From assembly GCF_009746565.1 (NCBI RefSeq), contig NZ_WRPN01000001.1:372001-436000 (forward strand): 64,000 bases of DNA, read 5' to 3'. The position numbers and the translations under genes were made by a program. The DNA is from Mariniflexile maritimum. Its GTDB lineage: Bacteria; Bacteroidota; Bacteroidia; Flavobacteriales; Flavobacteriaceae. Each line of letters opens with the position of its first letter. Within the stretch, counting starts at the first letter, position 1. Below the pieces are notes generated by a model that was not told where the DNA came from, made no database searches, and worked only from the letters and a program-made list of their open reading frames with translations. Below, piece after piece: positions 9,446 to 18,512 of this stretch.

Positions 9446-9484
9446 TAAATATAAGGTTTAATTTTATTTCGGACAAATTTATCC
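9446..9484 (-). promoter_or_regulatory. Putative promoter and 14-bp palindrome before the ferredoxin gene
   Basis: GGACAAATTTATCC (9471-9484) is a near-perfect palindrome (12 of 14 positions). On the minus strand TATATTTA (9446-9453) resembles the -7 element TAnnTTTG, 34 bases before the ferredoxin ATG. The palindrome would overlap the -33 region, which fits a repressor. The regulator is not identified. Confidence 0.4.
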
Positions 9485-9568
9485 TAATTAATATAAAATT
9501 ATATTGTACTGTAAGAAGCTCGTGCGCATAAGTGTTATAGAGGGTTTACAACTGTCGGGTTGAACATA

Positions 9569-10633
9569 TTACCCTCCAATAGTAATCATACTTCTGTTGT
9601 TGTTATGTCGTTTTGGTTCTTGAAGCTTTTCCAAAGTGTCCATGCCACCGCGCATTTTAAGTTTCGTTTGGACTGCTTTATGAATAATGGGTTCTATGGA
9701 TTTCCCTTCGCGTAAAGTGGCCAATAAATTTGATTCTGTGGAAGAAAACAAACAGTTTTTTAGTTGCCCATTGGCTGTTAAACGCAGGCGGTTGCAAGAA
9801 TCGCAAAACGGATTGGTAACCGAATTGATAATGGCAAAGCTGCCTTTGTAACCCGATATTTTATAGTTTTTTGAGGTGTCGTTTGGTGCATCCTGTAACC
9901 GTTGAATGTTCTCTTTGGGAAATGAAACGTTAACATAATCCATAATTTTTTCATACGACACCAGTTTACCCATATCCCATTTGTTGCCATCGAAGGGCAT
10001 AAATTCAATAAAACGAACAGTAATGGGCAGGTTTTGGGTAAGGTTTATAAACTGAACGATTTCATCATCATTAAACCCTTTTATTAATACCACATTTACT
10101 TTTACGTTAAAATTTTCTTCAACTAAAAGGAGTAGGTTTTTATAAACAATGTCGAATTGATCGCGACGGGTTATATGTTTGAACTTTTCACGGTTTAATG
10201 AATCTAAACTGATATTGATTTTTTTTACGCCATGCAACTTTAGAACATCCATAAATTTATCAATAATAATGGCGTTTGTAGTAATGGAAAGCTCCGCAGG
10301 AAGCGATGCGAGCTTTTCTAAAATAACGGGAATGTCTTTTCTAATGAAGGGTTCGCCGCCAGTGAGTCTTATTTTGTTAACCCCATGTTTTACAAAGGTT
10401 TTCGCGATTTCAAAAATTTCCTCGTAGGTCATTAAATGACTCTTGGGCGAGAGTTGCACACCTTTTTCGGGCATGCAGTACGAACACCGTAAATTGCAAC
10501 GTTCAATTAACGAGATGCGCAAGTAGGTATGGGTTCTGCCGTGTGAATCTTGTAATATGTTTTTGTTGTGGGCCATGCTTTTTATCGATTCAATGCTATT
10601 ACTTTGTGTCTTTGAGCGACAAAAATTAATCAT
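9569..10633 (-). CDS. moaA: GTP 3',8-cyclase, molybdenum cofactor biosynthesis
   Basis: A radical-SAM enzyme that starts molybdopterin synthesis by converting GTP to 3',8-cyclo-7,8-dihydro-GTP. The N-terminal cluster motif is CNLRCSYC (C-x3-C-x2-C), the second cluster ligands are FCDSC followed 13 residues later by Cys, and the protein ends in the functional Gly-Gly. The first ATG at 10633 overlaps moaCB by 8 bp and gives 354 residues; the internal ATG at 10576 (MAHNKN) gives the more usual length of about 335 and could be the true start. It is the last gene of the moa cluster. Confidence 0.95.
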   Translation of the reverse strand: MINFCRSKTQSNSIESIKSMAHNKNILQDSHGRTHTYLRISLIERCNLRCSYCMPEKGVQLSPKSHLMTYEEIFEIAKTFVKHGVNKIRLTGGEPFIRKDIPVILEKLASLPAELSITTNAIIIDKFMDVLKLHGVKKINISLDSLNREKFKHITRRDQFDIVYKNLLLLVEENFNVKVNVVLIKGFNDDEIVQFINLTQNLPITVRFIEFMPFDGNKWDMGKLVSYEKIMDYVNVSFPKENIQRLQDAPNDTSKNYKISGYKGSFAIINSVTNPFCDSCNRLRLTANGQLKNCLFSSTESNLLATLREGKSIEPIIHKAVQTKLKMRGGMDTLEKLQEPKRHNNNRSMITIGG

Positions 10634-11537
10634 GTCTTGCGCCCTTTAAAATTCCGAAAATATGCAATACAGACGGAAAAATAGCATCCATCGATTCACC
10701 TGCTCCGTTTGTGGAACCCGGTAATGCCAATACTAGGGAGTTTTTTATGGTACCCGCAACACTTCTTGAAAGCATGGAGTAGGGCGTGCGTGCTTGTCCG
10801 TAATTACGAATGGCTTCTTCAATACCCGGAATGCGTCTATCAAGCAATGGCAGAAGTGCTTCTGGAGTTACATCGCGCCCCGAAAGTCCGGTGCCTCCCG
10901 TAAAAATAATAAGGTCAATGCCATTTTCTTGATACTGCTTTGTTTTCGATTGAATTACCTCCAACTCATCAGGAATAATTTCATAAGCTTCAATTTTTAC
11001 TTCACAAGCTTCCAGTTTTTTAATAATGGCTTTTCCCGCTTTGTCTTCTTTATGGCCACCCGATATGCTATCACTACACACAATAACGGCCGCCGATACA
11101 TCTTTAACAAAACGGTGCTTAAAGTCTGATTTTCCCCCTTTTTTGTTCAATAATTTAATATGTTGAATTTCGATGCCTTTATCGATGGGTTTAAGCATAT
11201 CGTACATATTTAAGGCCACTACGCTGGCGCCGTGCATTGCTTCAACCTCGACACCCGTTTTATAAATGGTTTTTACGGTAAACAAAATGGCAATTTCCAA
11301 TCCGTTTATTTCGTATTCAACCCCAGTAAATTCAATGGGTATGGGGTGGCAATCGGGTAAAATATCGGGTGTGCGCTTAACGCCCAATAACCCTGCAGCT
11401 TTACTCATGGCAAATACGTTGCCTTTTGGAACCGTGTCCGTTTGAATGGCAAGTATGGTTTCGGGTTTGCTCACTTTTACAAGCGCTTGGGCCACGGCGG
11501 TTCGTAATGTGCTGGTTTTATGTGTAATATCGACCAT
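10626..11537 (-). CDS. moaCB: MoaC-MoaB fusion, bifunctional molybdenum cofactor protein
   Basis: A 303-residue fusion. Residues 1-150 are MoaC, cyclic pyranopterin monophosphate synthase, with [11 protein letters not shown] and [20 protein letters not shown]. Residues about 155-303 are a MoaB/MogA adenylyltransferase-like domain with [16 protein letters not shown] and [10 protein letters not shown]. The fused arrangement is known in Bacteroidota. MoaC follows MoaA in the pathway; the MoaB part probably adenylylates molybdopterin before molybdate insertion. It is coupled to moaA by an 8-bp overlap. Confidence 0.92.
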   Translation of the reverse strand: MVDITHKTSTLRTAVAQALVKVSKPETILAIQTDTVPKGNVFAMSKAAGLLGVKRTPDILPDCHPIPIEFTGVEYEINGLEIAILFTVKTIYKTGVEVEAMHGASVVALNMYDMLKPIDKGIEIQHIKLLNKKGGKSDFKHRFVKDVSAAVIVCSDSISGGHKEDKAGKAIIKKLEACEVKIEAYEIIPDELEVIQSKTKQYQENGIDLIIFTGGTGLSGRDVTPEALLPLLDRRIPGIEEAIRNYGQARTPYSMLSRSVAGTIKNSLVLALPGSTNGAGESMDAIFPSVLHIFGILKGARHD

Positions 11538-11625
11538 TTTCGGGATTGATTATAAATTGATTTTTATTGTTTTTTATTGTTTCGTATGTATTGAATGTTT
11601 TGGGCAAATACTTTATGTCGAATCA

Positions 11626-12066
11626 TTAGTTTTTCTTCCATTGATGCGTCTCATCTTCAAAAATTTCCTTTCCAAACACGGGTACGTTGGCCTTAATTTC
11701 TTCCACAATATGTTCCAACGCTTTATAAACCACTTTTCGCCGTGGTGCCGAAACAAACACAAACAAACAAATTTCACCTGCTTTTACAGTACCCAAACTA
11801 TGAAAAATGTGCATGCAAGTGAGTTCAAATTTTTGAAAAGCAGCTTCTCGAATTTCATCGAACTTTTGGTTTGCCATGGCTTCGTAAGCGGTGAATTCTA
11901 TGGCCGAAACTATTTTGCCACCAATAACATCTGCTCTTACTTGTCCTAAAAAAATGTTGTGGGCACCAATGCTTGTTTTGGCTTGGTGTTTTGCGATGGA
12001 ATCTCCAATAAATCCTGAAGAAATAGCCCCTTGTTTGAATACGTTTTTTGGTGTTCTGGTTTCCAT
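11626..12066 (-). CDS. moaE: Molybdopterin synthase catalytic subunit
   Basis: A 146-residue protein from the ATG at 12066 (METRTPKN); upstream residues in frame overlap the moeB end and do not resemble the family. MoaE transfers sulfur from the MoaD thiocarboxylate to precursor Z. The conserved core GAHNIFLGQVRAD, the acidic-aromatic IEFTAYEAMA, the Arg-Arg-Lys stretch SAPRRKVVYKALE and VPVFGKEIFEDETHQW near the C-terminus agree with the family. It lies 14 bp after moeB. Confidence 0.9.
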   Translation of the reverse strand: METRTPKNVFKQGAISSGFIGDSIAKHQAKTSIGAHNIFLGQVRADVIGGKIVSAIEFTAYEAMANQKFDEIREAAFQKFELTCMHIFHSLGTVKAGEICLFVFVSAPRRKVVYKALEHIVEEIKANVPVFGKEIFEDETHQWKKN

Positions 12067-12080
12067 AATGATGATTTTAA

Positions 12081-13148
12081 TTAGACCTTCAAGGATTGTA
12101 TTATTTCCGAAGCACCTTCTTGAATGTTGTAACAATTGGTAATGTTATGTTTCCTTAAAACAGCAACAGCTTGCTCGCTTCGCGTTCCCGATTGGCAGAA
12201 ACAATATGTTTCTTTTTCTAAACTGATTTTATCCAAACGATGTTCCAATTCGCCTAAAGGAATTTCAACAACATCAAAAAGGTCTATTTTTGGCAACTCA
12301 TCTGCTTCGCGAACATCAATAAATTGAATGTTTTTTTTGTTGAAAACATCATTTATGGAAATTGAAGTGGGTGCCGTTTTACAATCGACATTCAAATGTG
12401 TTTTATGAAATTCATCTTTAGCGTTTAATATCGCAAATATGGTTTTTTCAGATTTTGTAATTCTTAAAATTAATGTTTCATTAGTTAAAGCGTTGAAGCA
12501 TAGCAGTTTTCCGGAAAGCACCGTTCCAATGCCTAAAATAATTTTTAAAACCTCATTGGCTTGCATGCTTCCAATAATACCGGGTAAAACCCCTAAAACG
12601 CCCAGTTGTGAGCAATTGGGAACCGCCTCTTTTTTTGGCATATTTGGAAACAAGCACCGATAACTCGCCCCATTTTGATAATTAAAAACCGATACCTGAC
12701 CCTCAAACTTAAAAATAGCACCATAAACTAGTGGTTTGTTGGTTAAAATACAGGCATCGTTTACCAAATAGCGTGTTTCAAAATTGTCGGAACCATCTAC
12801 AATGATATCGTATTGATGGAACAAATCAAGTGCATTTTGGTAATTTAATTTATACGGATATGCTTGGATTTTGATGGTGTTGTTTAAATCTTCCAAGCGT
12901 TTTTTTGCGGCTTCGGCTTTATTTTGCCCTAAGCTGGAAGTGCCAAATAAAACCTGACGCTGTAAATTGGATGCTTCAACCACATCAAAATCTATAATCC
13001 CAATCGTTCCAATACCTGCGGCTGTTAGATATTGCAAAATTGGGCAACCTAAACCGCCTGCACCAACCACCAGAACCTTGGCTTTGGAAATTTTTTCCTG
13101 ACCCAATGGCCCGATTTCTGAAAGGATGATTTGTCTGTTGTATCTCAT
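12081..13148 (-). CDS. moeB: MoeB/ThiF-type adenylyltransferase with C-terminal rhodanese domain
   Basis: A 355-residue E1-like enzyme that adenylylates the MoaD C-terminus and supports its thiocarboxylation. Residues 25-75 hold the nucleotide-binding GAGGLGCPILQYLTAAG, IIDFDVVEASNLQRQ. About residues 265-355 are a rhodanese domain with an intact active-site loop CQSGTRSEQA. The CxxC zinc pairs of E. coli MoeB are not evident: only single cysteines occur at YRCLF and LLCFN. The fused rhodanese probably supplies the sulfur for MoaD. Confidence 0.9.
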   Translation of the reverse strand: MRYNRQIILSEIGPLGQEKISKAKVLVVGAGGLGCPILQYLTAAGIGTIGIIDFDVVEASNLQRQVLFGTSSLGQNKAEAAKKRLEDLNNTIKIQAYPYKLNYQNALDLFHQYDIIVDGSDNFETRYLVNDACILTNKPLVYGAIFKFEGQVSVFNYQNGASYRCLFPNMPKKEAVPNCSQLGVLGVLPGIIGSMQANEVLKIILGIGTVLSGKLLCFNALTNETLILRITKSEKTIFAILNAKDEFHKTHLNVDCKTAPTSISINDVFNKKNIQFIDVREADELPKIDLFDVVEIPLGELEHRLDKISLEKETYCFCQSGTRSEQAVAVLRKHNITNCYNIQEGASEIIQSLKV

Positions 13149-13249
13149 AATCTCTATGAAGGCAGGAATTTCATCCTGCTATTTATTGGTTTTACGCCTG
13201 CAAGGTTTTCAATAACTTGTGGTATTATGATTATTTGTTTTAAAACTAC

Positions 13250-13266
13250 AAGGTCTCAAAGACCTT
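13250..13266. repeat. Palindrome AAGGTCT-CAA-AGACCTT between moaD and moeB
   Basis: A perfect 7-bp inverted repeat with a 3-base loop. A related sequence, CAAGGT...ACCTTG, lies at 39649-39667 between two ABC genes, and CTACAAGG also occurs near 37675. They look like a dispersed intergenic repeat. It could act as an RNA hairpin inside the operon. Confidence 0.5.
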
Positions 13267-13276
13267 ACGGGTTGTT

Positions 13277-13510
13277 TTAACCTCCCGAAAAAGGCGGCAA
13301 TAACGCTATTTCTTCTCCTGTTAATCTGGTTTCAACCGTAACCAATGCCCGATCTTGAGCTACTTGAAAACCGTTGTTTTTTAGTTCTGGATATTTTGAA
13401 TGCAATGTTTCCAAAAGTTCAAAAATAAAGCTTCCGGAAAAAGAGATGGTTTCCTCTTGGCATTTCGTAATTTCTGCAATTAATCCAAAATATTTTATGG
13501 GTATTCTCAT
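13277..13510 (-). CDS. moaD: Molybdopterin synthase sulfur carrier subunit
   Basis: A 77-residue ubiquitin-like sulfur carrier ending in PPFSGG; the terminal Gly-Gly is adenylylated by MoeB and converted to a thiocarboxylate. The start IPIKYFGLIAEITKC is typical of MoaD. The ATG overlaps the mobA stop by 4 bp (ATGA), so translation is coupled. Confidence 0.92.
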   Translation of the reverse strand: MRIPIKYFGLIAEITKCQEETISFSGSFIFELLETLHSKYPELKNNGFQVAQDRALVTVETRLTGEEIALLPPFSGG

Positions 13511-14079
13511 TTTATAATAGTTTTTAATGCTTCTGGAGTATTGATATTCATTGTAAACAATTCTTCTTCGCTGCTCAAAACCACGTTTTTAACTTGGCAT
13601 TGATTTACCGCAAATTGCAATCGGCGTTCGCCTTCATTTAAAAGTTTTAAAAATTGGTGCTCACACGGTTTTTTGTATAGTGCAATAAGTGGCATGTTGT
13701 TGCCTTGGCTTTGAATTTGAATGACGTTGGAAACCGCATCTACGGCATTTATCAGTTTTTGTAAAATGGTACTGTTTATTAACGGAATGTCGCAACTTAA
13801 AACGAGATTGTAGGCGGTTGAAGCATGCTTCAAACCGGAATAGATGCCTGCTAACGGACCCGCATTTTCAAAAATGTCTTCAATACGATTTAATCCAAAA
13901 ACGTCGTACTCTTTATTGTTAGAAACGATGATTGTATTGCACACAAAAGGTTTTAACGCCTCAATGCTGTAATGTATAAACGGTTTCCCCTTAAACAATA
14001 AAAACCCTTTATCGGTGCCCATGCGCGAACTTTTTCCACCCGAAAGTATAATACCTGTTATGTTTTTTTTGTCAATCAT
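13507..14079 (-). CDS. mobA: MobA-like molybdenum cofactor guanylyltransferase
   Basis: A 190-residue nucleotidyltransferase with the signature ILSGGKSSRMGTDKGFLLF near the N-terminus, then AGPLAGIYSGL and LSCDIPL (metal-binding Asp). It would attach GMP to molybdopterin to make the bis-MGD form that the DMSO-reductase-family enzyme encoded at 20556-22799 needs. The gene lies 2 bp after the TauE-family gene and overlaps moaD. A broader MocA/IspD-like role is possible, but the cofactor operon supports MobA. Confidence 0.88.
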   Translation of the reverse strand: MIDKKNITGIILSGGKSSRMGTDKGFLLFKGKPFIHYSIEALKPFVCNTIIVSNNKEYDVFGLNRIEDIFENAGPLAGIYSGLKHASTAYNLVLSCDIPLINSTILQKLINAVDAVSNVIQIQSQGNNMPLIALYKKPCEHQFLKLLNEGERRLQFAVNQCQVKNVVLSSEEELFTMNINTPEALKTIIK

Positions 14080-14081
14080 CG

Positions 14082-14822
14082 CTATGTGAAAAATAATTTT
14101 GAGCAGGCTATTGCCAAAACAAGGGCCAATAGGTAACGCAAACTGCGGTTGTTAAGTTTTTTGCTTCCTAAATACCCTCCTAATACACCGCCAATTAAGG
14201 CAATGGCCACTAAAACAAACATATCTGTTTGCAAGGTAACACCACTACTTAGTTGACCAACCAATCCTGCTGCAGAGTTTACCCAGATAAATAAGGCTGA
14301 AACGGCCGCCGCTTCTTTCATGTTTCCCCAATGAAGCAGTAAAATTAACGGGGTTAAAATAATGCCGCCACCAATACCGATTAATCCGGAAAAGAACCCG
14401 ATGATGCCCCCAGCCAGAAGTCCGTGCCAAAGTTTTACCTGGTTTATGTTTTCAGATTCCTTACCAAATACATTCAGCATTTTTAAGATGGCAAACACCA
14501 ATAAAACGGCCAATGTTTTTTTATATATGGCGGCGTCAATTTCAATAGTGCCACCAAGAAAAGCCAAGGGAATGGAAGTGACAGCAAATGAAAGAAATAA
14601 TTTTTTATTGAAAAATCCTTCTTTAAAATAATAGTAAAACGAAATGCCCGCCACAAACAAATTAAGCAATAGGGCCGTGGGTTTCATGGTTTCTGGTGCA
14701 AACGAAAATAATGCCATAAGCGCTAAATACCCACTGGCGCCACCATGCCCTACACTAGCATACAAAAACGAGATGATGGGTAAAATGAATAGGAATAGAT
14801 ATAGGTTTTCAATTTGTAACAT
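14082..14822 (-). CDS. TauE/SafE family sulfite or sulfonate exporter
   Basis: A 246-residue inner-membrane protein with about eight helices. The two family repeats begin SFLYASVGHGGASGYLALMA and FFSGLIGIGGGIILTPLILL, each with the Gly-rich turn of TauE/SafE. Its place inside the molybdenum cofactor operon (2 bp before mobA) suggests export of sulfite or a related anion produced in the pathway. A second member lies at 48995-49789. Substrate is inferred from context only. Confidence 0.82.
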   Translation of the reverse strand: MLQIENLYLFLFILPIISFLYASVGHGGASGYLALMALFSFAPETMKPTALLLNLFVAGISFYYYFKEGFFNKKLFLSFAVTSIPLAFLGGTIEIDAAIYKKTLAVLLVFAILKMLNVFGKESENINQVKLWHGLLAGGIIGFFSGLIGIGGGIILTPLILLLHWGNMKEAAAVSALFIWVNSAAGLVGQLSSGVTLQTDMFVLVAIALIGGVLGGYLGSKKLNNRSLRYLLALVLAIACSKLFFT

Positions 14823-14851
14823 TTTATAAGTGTCTAGCGTATTTTACATAT

Positions 14852-15190
14852 CTATAAATTGTCAATTTTTTGAAGTTGTTCATCCAAAAATCTCCAACAG
14901 TTTTGGTTGATGTCGTTAAAAACATCGATTAATGATTTGCCATAATCGGTTAATAGGGTGCCACCGCCACCTTTGCCGCCAGTACTATTTATGGTAACTG
15001 GTTTTTTAGCCGATTTGTTTATCGAGTTTAATAAATGCCATGCTTTTTTATAGGATAGGTTTAACGATTGTGCAGCTTTTGATAGTGAGCCGGTTTCATT
15101 AATGGCTTTCAATAATTGCACGCGCCCTTCGCCCAAAAACACATGATTGTTGTATTCAATCCACACCCGACTTTTAATTTTATAGCTCAT
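14852..15190 (-). CDS. ModE-like winged-helix regulator (DNA-binding domain only)
   Basis: A 112-residue protein matching the N-terminal LysR-like helix-turn-helix of ModE: GRVQLLKAINETGSLSKAAQ followed by LSYKKAWHLL. A glycine-rich wing STGGKGGGGTLLTDYG is typical. The molybdate-binding MOP domains are absent, as in many short ModE-family proteins. It may regulate the surrounding molybdenum genes. It is the second gene after moeA. Confidence 0.82.
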   Translation of the reverse strand: MSYKIKSRVWIEYNNHVFLGEGRVQLLKAINETGSLSKAAQSLNLSYKKAWHLLNSINKSAKKPVTINSTGGKGGGGTLLTDYGKSLIDVFNDINQNCWRFLDEQLQKIDNL

Positions 15191-15211
15191 AATTTTTAAT
15201 CCATCACTTAT

Positions 15212-16390
15212 TTATGCAGGTAATAAAATAACTTCAACAGGGTTGCCCATTTCTATTTTTGAAACGTTTTCTGGCATATATACCAAGGCGTTCGCTAATG
15301 CATACGTTTGCAACATGGCCGAACTTTGACCTTCTAAAATTTCAACGTTTCCATGGTGATAAATGGCTTTTAAAAACTGTGGTCTGTCGCCATTTTTAAT
15401 GAAATTCGATAACGACTTAGCTTTTGTCCTAGGTAATTCCACTTCATTTTTACCCATCATTTTTTGCAATGCGATATAAACATAAATATAAAAACAGGTA
15501 AGGGCCGCAGCAGGATTTCCTGGAAGCGCAAAAACAACGGTATCTTCTTTTTTTCCGAAGAACAAAGGTTTTCCGGGTTTTTGTTTTACTTGATAAAAAA
15601 GGGTTTCAACGTTAAGTGCTTCCAAGGCTTTTCCAACAAAATCGTAATCGCCCACCGAAATGCCACCTGAAATAATAACCAAATCATTTTCGTTAATGAC
15701 TTCTTCTAATTTATCCCGAGTTTTTGCATAATCATCTTCCACTTTATGAATGGTTACATCGTAGAATTTCAGATTGTAAAGCGCATTTTGAAGCATTTTG
15801 GAATTGCTCTCGTATATTTTTCCATACGATAATGGGTTGCCAGCTTCTACCAACTCGTTGCCCGTTGTTACAATGGCGATATGGGGCTTTTTAACAACCG
15901 ACACGTTTTGAATGCCCAACGAACATGCATACCCAATGGCGGCAGGAGTTAATTTTGTGCCTTTTTTTAAAGCTAATTCCCCTTTTTTTACTTGTTCGCC
16001 AACAGGCCTAATGTTATGGTTTATAGTGGTTTTTGATGCAAGTGTTATCTGCAAATTTTTTACCGTAACTTTTTCCTGCATAATTACCGCATTTGCAGTA
16101 TCAGGAACGGGAGCCCCCGTAAATATTCTTACGGCTTCCCCTTTTTTTAAAATGATTTGGTGTGAATCGCCCGCCTTAATTTCACCAATAAGCCGGTAGG
16201 TAAGGCCATCGTGCAGGCAAACGGCATAACCATCCATGGCCGATTGCCGGAAGGGAGGCATGGATATTGGCGACATCACATCTGAAAACAATTGGTAGCC
16301 ACCTGCTTTTTCAATAGGTTTAAGGCTGCTTTTAAAAAGCGGGACACAATGGGTTTCTACTATTTGAATGGCTTCTGAAATGGTTATCAT
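15212..16390 (-). CDS. moeA: Molybdopterin molybdenumtransferase
   Basis: A 392-residue enzyme that inserts molybdate into adenylylated molybdopterin. Conserved stretches include PPFRQSAMDGYAV, IFTGAPVPDTANAVIMQE, ISGGISVGDYDFVG and FALPGNPAAALTCFYIYV. It appears to lead its own transcription unit: a TGA-N6-TCA operator and a -7 element lie just upstream, and modE-like, tauE, mobA and moaD follow closely. Confidence 0.94.
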   Translation of the reverse strand: MITISEAIQIVETHCVPLFKSSLKPIEKAGGYQLFSDVMSPISMPPFRQSAMDGYAVCLHDGLTYRLIGEIKAGDSHQIILKKGEAVRIFTGAPVPDTANAVIMQEKVTVKNLQITLASKTTINHNIRPVGEQVKKGELALKKGTKLTPAAIGYACSLGIQNVSVVKKPHIAIVTTGNELVEAGNPLSYGKIYESNSKMLQNALYNLKFYDVTIHKVEDDYAKTRDKLEEVINENDLVIISGGISVGDYDFVGKALEALNVETLFYQVKQKPGKPLFFGKKEDTVVFALPGNPAAALTCFYIYVYIALQKMMGKNEVELPRTKAKSLSNFIKNGDRPQFLKAIYHHGNVEILEGQSSAMLQTYALANALVYMPENVSKIEMGNPVEVILLPA

Positions 16391-16411
16391 TTACCTGTCG
16401 TTATGTATTTG

Positions 16412-16455
16412 TAAATATAACGAAATTTTAAGATTGAAGGGTATGACAATTATCA
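16412..16455 (-). promoter_or_regulatory. moeA promoter with Crp/Fnr-type operator TGACAATTATCA
   Basis: The palindromic TGA-N6-TCA site is at 16444-16455. TATATTTA on the minus strand (16412-16419) matches the -7 element except for its last base and starts 36 bases from the operator's upstream edge, giving a predicted transcript start about 15 bases before the ATG. The same arrangement precedes the molybdoenzyme gene. The rest of the 180-bp gap has no gene. Confidence 0.6.
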
Positions 16456-16570
16456 GTTTCTATTCAATTATTGCAATGAAAACATACCAGTTAACTTTTG
16501 CCGAAAGAACTTTGGAACAACCAATGCGTTGTTTAATATTTAGTCAACTTTTCAAGAGCAACCCTTTCAT

Positions 16571-17182
16571 TTAGCAGCCTCCTTCGGCGTGTTTTTTCTT
16601 TTTAGGTTGTACGGTAATAACTTTTTTAATAGGTGAAATCACATTAATTTCGGCGTTAGCATCGCTGTTTTTTACCGATTCTTTAATAAATGCAGCAACA
16701 TCGGCCTGCGATGATTCAACTTCAACGGGCGTTGTTATCAATTTATTTTGAAAATAGTGCTGTTCTGCCTTTAGTAGCTTTAGGTTGTTGTAGCCCAATT
16801 GGTAAAGCACCAAAAAAGGGGCATTGGCTTCCTCTGGGTTATTACCATATAAAACGGCTGTTTTTCCTTGGTTTTTTAAACTGTTGAAATAGTCCAAATG
16901 CGTGTCGTTCAATAGCTCTGGCGTATAGATGTTTTTAGCGTTTTTTAGATGGCCTTTTTGAAATTCATAAGGACTTCGTATATCTATAAGCGCATAGTTG
17001 GGATGGTCCAAATTGTTTTGGTTTACAAAAAAACGACCAGTTGTTATGTTCTCTAGGGTTGTTTTGGTGTTGAGCTTAAAAGTGTTTTTAGGTTTTTTGT
17101 AGGTTAAAAGTCCAATAATGACCATCAGTATAAATAGGGTGGAAGCAACCGATATGTTCTGTATTTTTTCTAATTCTTTCAT
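16571..17182 (-). CDS. Membrane-anchored rhodanese-like protein with C-terminal GGC tail (copy 1)
   Basis: A 203-residue protein: an N-terminal membrane helix (about 10-27), then a rhodanese fold (YALIDIRSPYEFQKGHLKNA, about residues 62-82) predicted to face the periplasm. The active-site loop reads VLYGNNPEEA and has no cysteine, so it should not be a sulfurtransferase of the usual kind. The only cysteine in the whole protein is the last residue, in a tail KKKKHAEGGC. The neighbouring paralogue ends almost the same way. The tail resembles the flexible GGCGG arm of SoxY, which carries sulfur intermediates on its cysteine; by analogy this may be a sulfur carrier. That function is inferred. Confidence 0.7.
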   Translation of the reverse strand: MKELEKIQNISVASTLFILMVIIGLLTYKKPKNTFKLNTKTTLENITTGRFFVNQNNLDHPNYALIDIRSPYEFQKGHLKNAKNIYTPELLNDTHLDYFNSLKNQGKTAVLYGNNPEEANAPFLVLYQLGYNNLKLLKAEQHYFQNKLITTPVEVESSQADVAAFIKESVKNSDANAEINVISPIKKVITVQPKKKKHAEGGC

Positions 17183-17226
17183 ACGTTTTATTTTTTATTG
17201 AACACTTTTAAACCATTATTATAAAA

Positions 17227-17886
17227 TTAGCAACCGCCTTCTGCAGCTTTCTTTTTCTTTTTAACCGTAATTATTTGTTTTGGGGCTGTTTGTGTTTTTT
17301 CCAAAGGGTCTGTTTGCACTTGGTCGGGGTATGCAACACCAAAAAACATACTTGCGGCTTTTCTGGCAGTATATAAATTATGGGCTTCTTCGGGCATATC
17401 TTCGGTTGGTTTTGGTGGATTGATGATGGTTTTGAACCAACTATTGATGCCACCTTTTAAAACGCGCAGATTTTTATAATCTAAACGATTGCATAGCATC
17501 CACGCTTGATCTGCTTCAAAATTGTCGTTTGAGAAAAACACCACATCAAATTGATTTTGGTTAAGAAACGCGCCAGATTCCGCATCCAATATTTTTTTTA
17601 ACGGAATATTTATAGCGTTAGGCAACGAATACTTTTTGAAGCTGGCCTCCTCCCGAACATCCACTAAAATAAACGAAGGATCTTGGTTTATTAATTTATG
17701 GGCAATTTGATCGGTTGCTATATAGCGTTCCAAACTTATGGCATTGGCAAGCAATTGCTCGGGTTTAATGCCTTCATTCTTTTGGTATTTTGGCAATAAA
17801 ACCAATCCGCCAGCAAGAATGACGAGTATAAGTGCCAATATTTTATATCTGAAGGCTAGAATTTTTGCCGTTTGTTTTTTAATCAT
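17227..17886 (-). CDS. Membrane-anchored rhodanese-like protein with C-terminal GGC tail (copy 2)
   Basis: A 219-residue paralogue of the next gene. Residues about 13-31 form a membrane helix; the rhodanese fold starts at FILVDVREEASFKKYSLPNA. Its active-site loop VFFSNDNFEAD also lacks cysteine. One cysteine lies mid-domain (MLCNRL) and one is the final residue in KKKKKAAEGGC. The shared lysine run plus AEGGC end in two otherwise diverged proteins points to selection on that tail. It lies 16 bp downstream of the YeeE/YedE gene, in the molybdoenzyme operon. Confidence 0.7.
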   Translation of the reverse strand: MIKKQTAKILAFRYKILALILVILAGGLVLLPKYQKNEGIKPEQLLANAISLERYIATDQIAHKLINQDPSFILVDVREEASFKKYSLPNAINIPLKKILDAESGAFLNQNQFDVVFFSNDNFEADQAWMLCNRLDYKNLRVLKGGINSWFKTIINPPKPTEDMPEEAHNLYTARKAASMFFGVAYPDQVQTDPLEKTQTAPKQIITVKKKKKAAEGGC

Positions 17887-17902
17887 TTTATGGGCTGTTT
17901 AA

Positions 17903-18493
17903 TTAATAAAACACTTTTTTTACTTTTTTCCGAACCATGTCTGCCACTGCAAAAGCAACAATGGCAATAATTGAAAATATAAAAATGAACCAATAAGGGT
18001 TCCAATCAAAGGAATCGATGAGCGTTATATTTCCTAAAAAATAGCCATCGTATATAGGCTCGATAACATTGAAAAGCTCAGAAAACATGAAAATACCAAG
18101 CAAGATGCCGCCTACATACACCCAAGCGTCCAGTTTACCAATGGCCACAGCGCACAAACTGGTACCGGGGCAAAAACCGCCCGCAACAAACCCCACGCCC
18201 ATAATAACGCCCCCTATAATGGCGGCCCATAAGTAAGTAGGGTGCACGTAGAGCTGTGTAATATCCAAATACCCTAAATAATCCATATAATAAAGGCCTA
18301 TTACCGAAACTATGGCGGCGGTAAAAAATACTTTAAGTACTGCAAAATCATAGCCATAAAATACGCCTGCAAGTTTTCTGGAAGAAGAAAAGCCGGAAGC
18401 TTCGAGCACAAAACCAAAGGCAATACCAATTATAATGGCGATGATACTATTCCATTCAATTGGAATTAAATGATTAGGAATTAATGGTCCCAT
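17903..18493 (-). CDS. YeeE/YedE-family sulfur transporter, C-terminal-half type
   Basis: A 196-residue membrane protein with about five helices. The signature VAGGFCPGTSLCAVAIGKLD carries the conserved cysteine of the YeeE/YedE sulfur-transport domain. YeeE moves thiosulfate through the membrane by relaying it along cysteines; half-length pairs are common in sulfur gene clusters. Together with the upstream 176-residue partner it probably makes one transporter. It is 19 bp downstream of that partner. Confidence 0.8.
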   Translation of the reverse strand: MGPLIPNHLIPIEWNSIIAIIIGIAFGFVLEASGFSSSRKLAGVFYGYDFAVLKVFFTAAIVSVIGLYYMDYLGYLDITQLYVHPTYLWAAIIGGVIMGVGFVAGGFCPGTSLCAVAIGKLDAWVYVGGILLGIFMFSELFNVIEPIYDGYFLGNITLIDSFDWNPYWFIFIFSIIAIVAFAVADMVRKKVKKVFY

Positions 18494-18512
18494 AGTGTTG
18501 TTTTTTTATTGA

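Noticed and set aside
13507-14822. Molybdate transporter in place of the TauE-like protein
   Set aside because: No ModABC features; the glycine-rich repeats are of TauE/SafE type.
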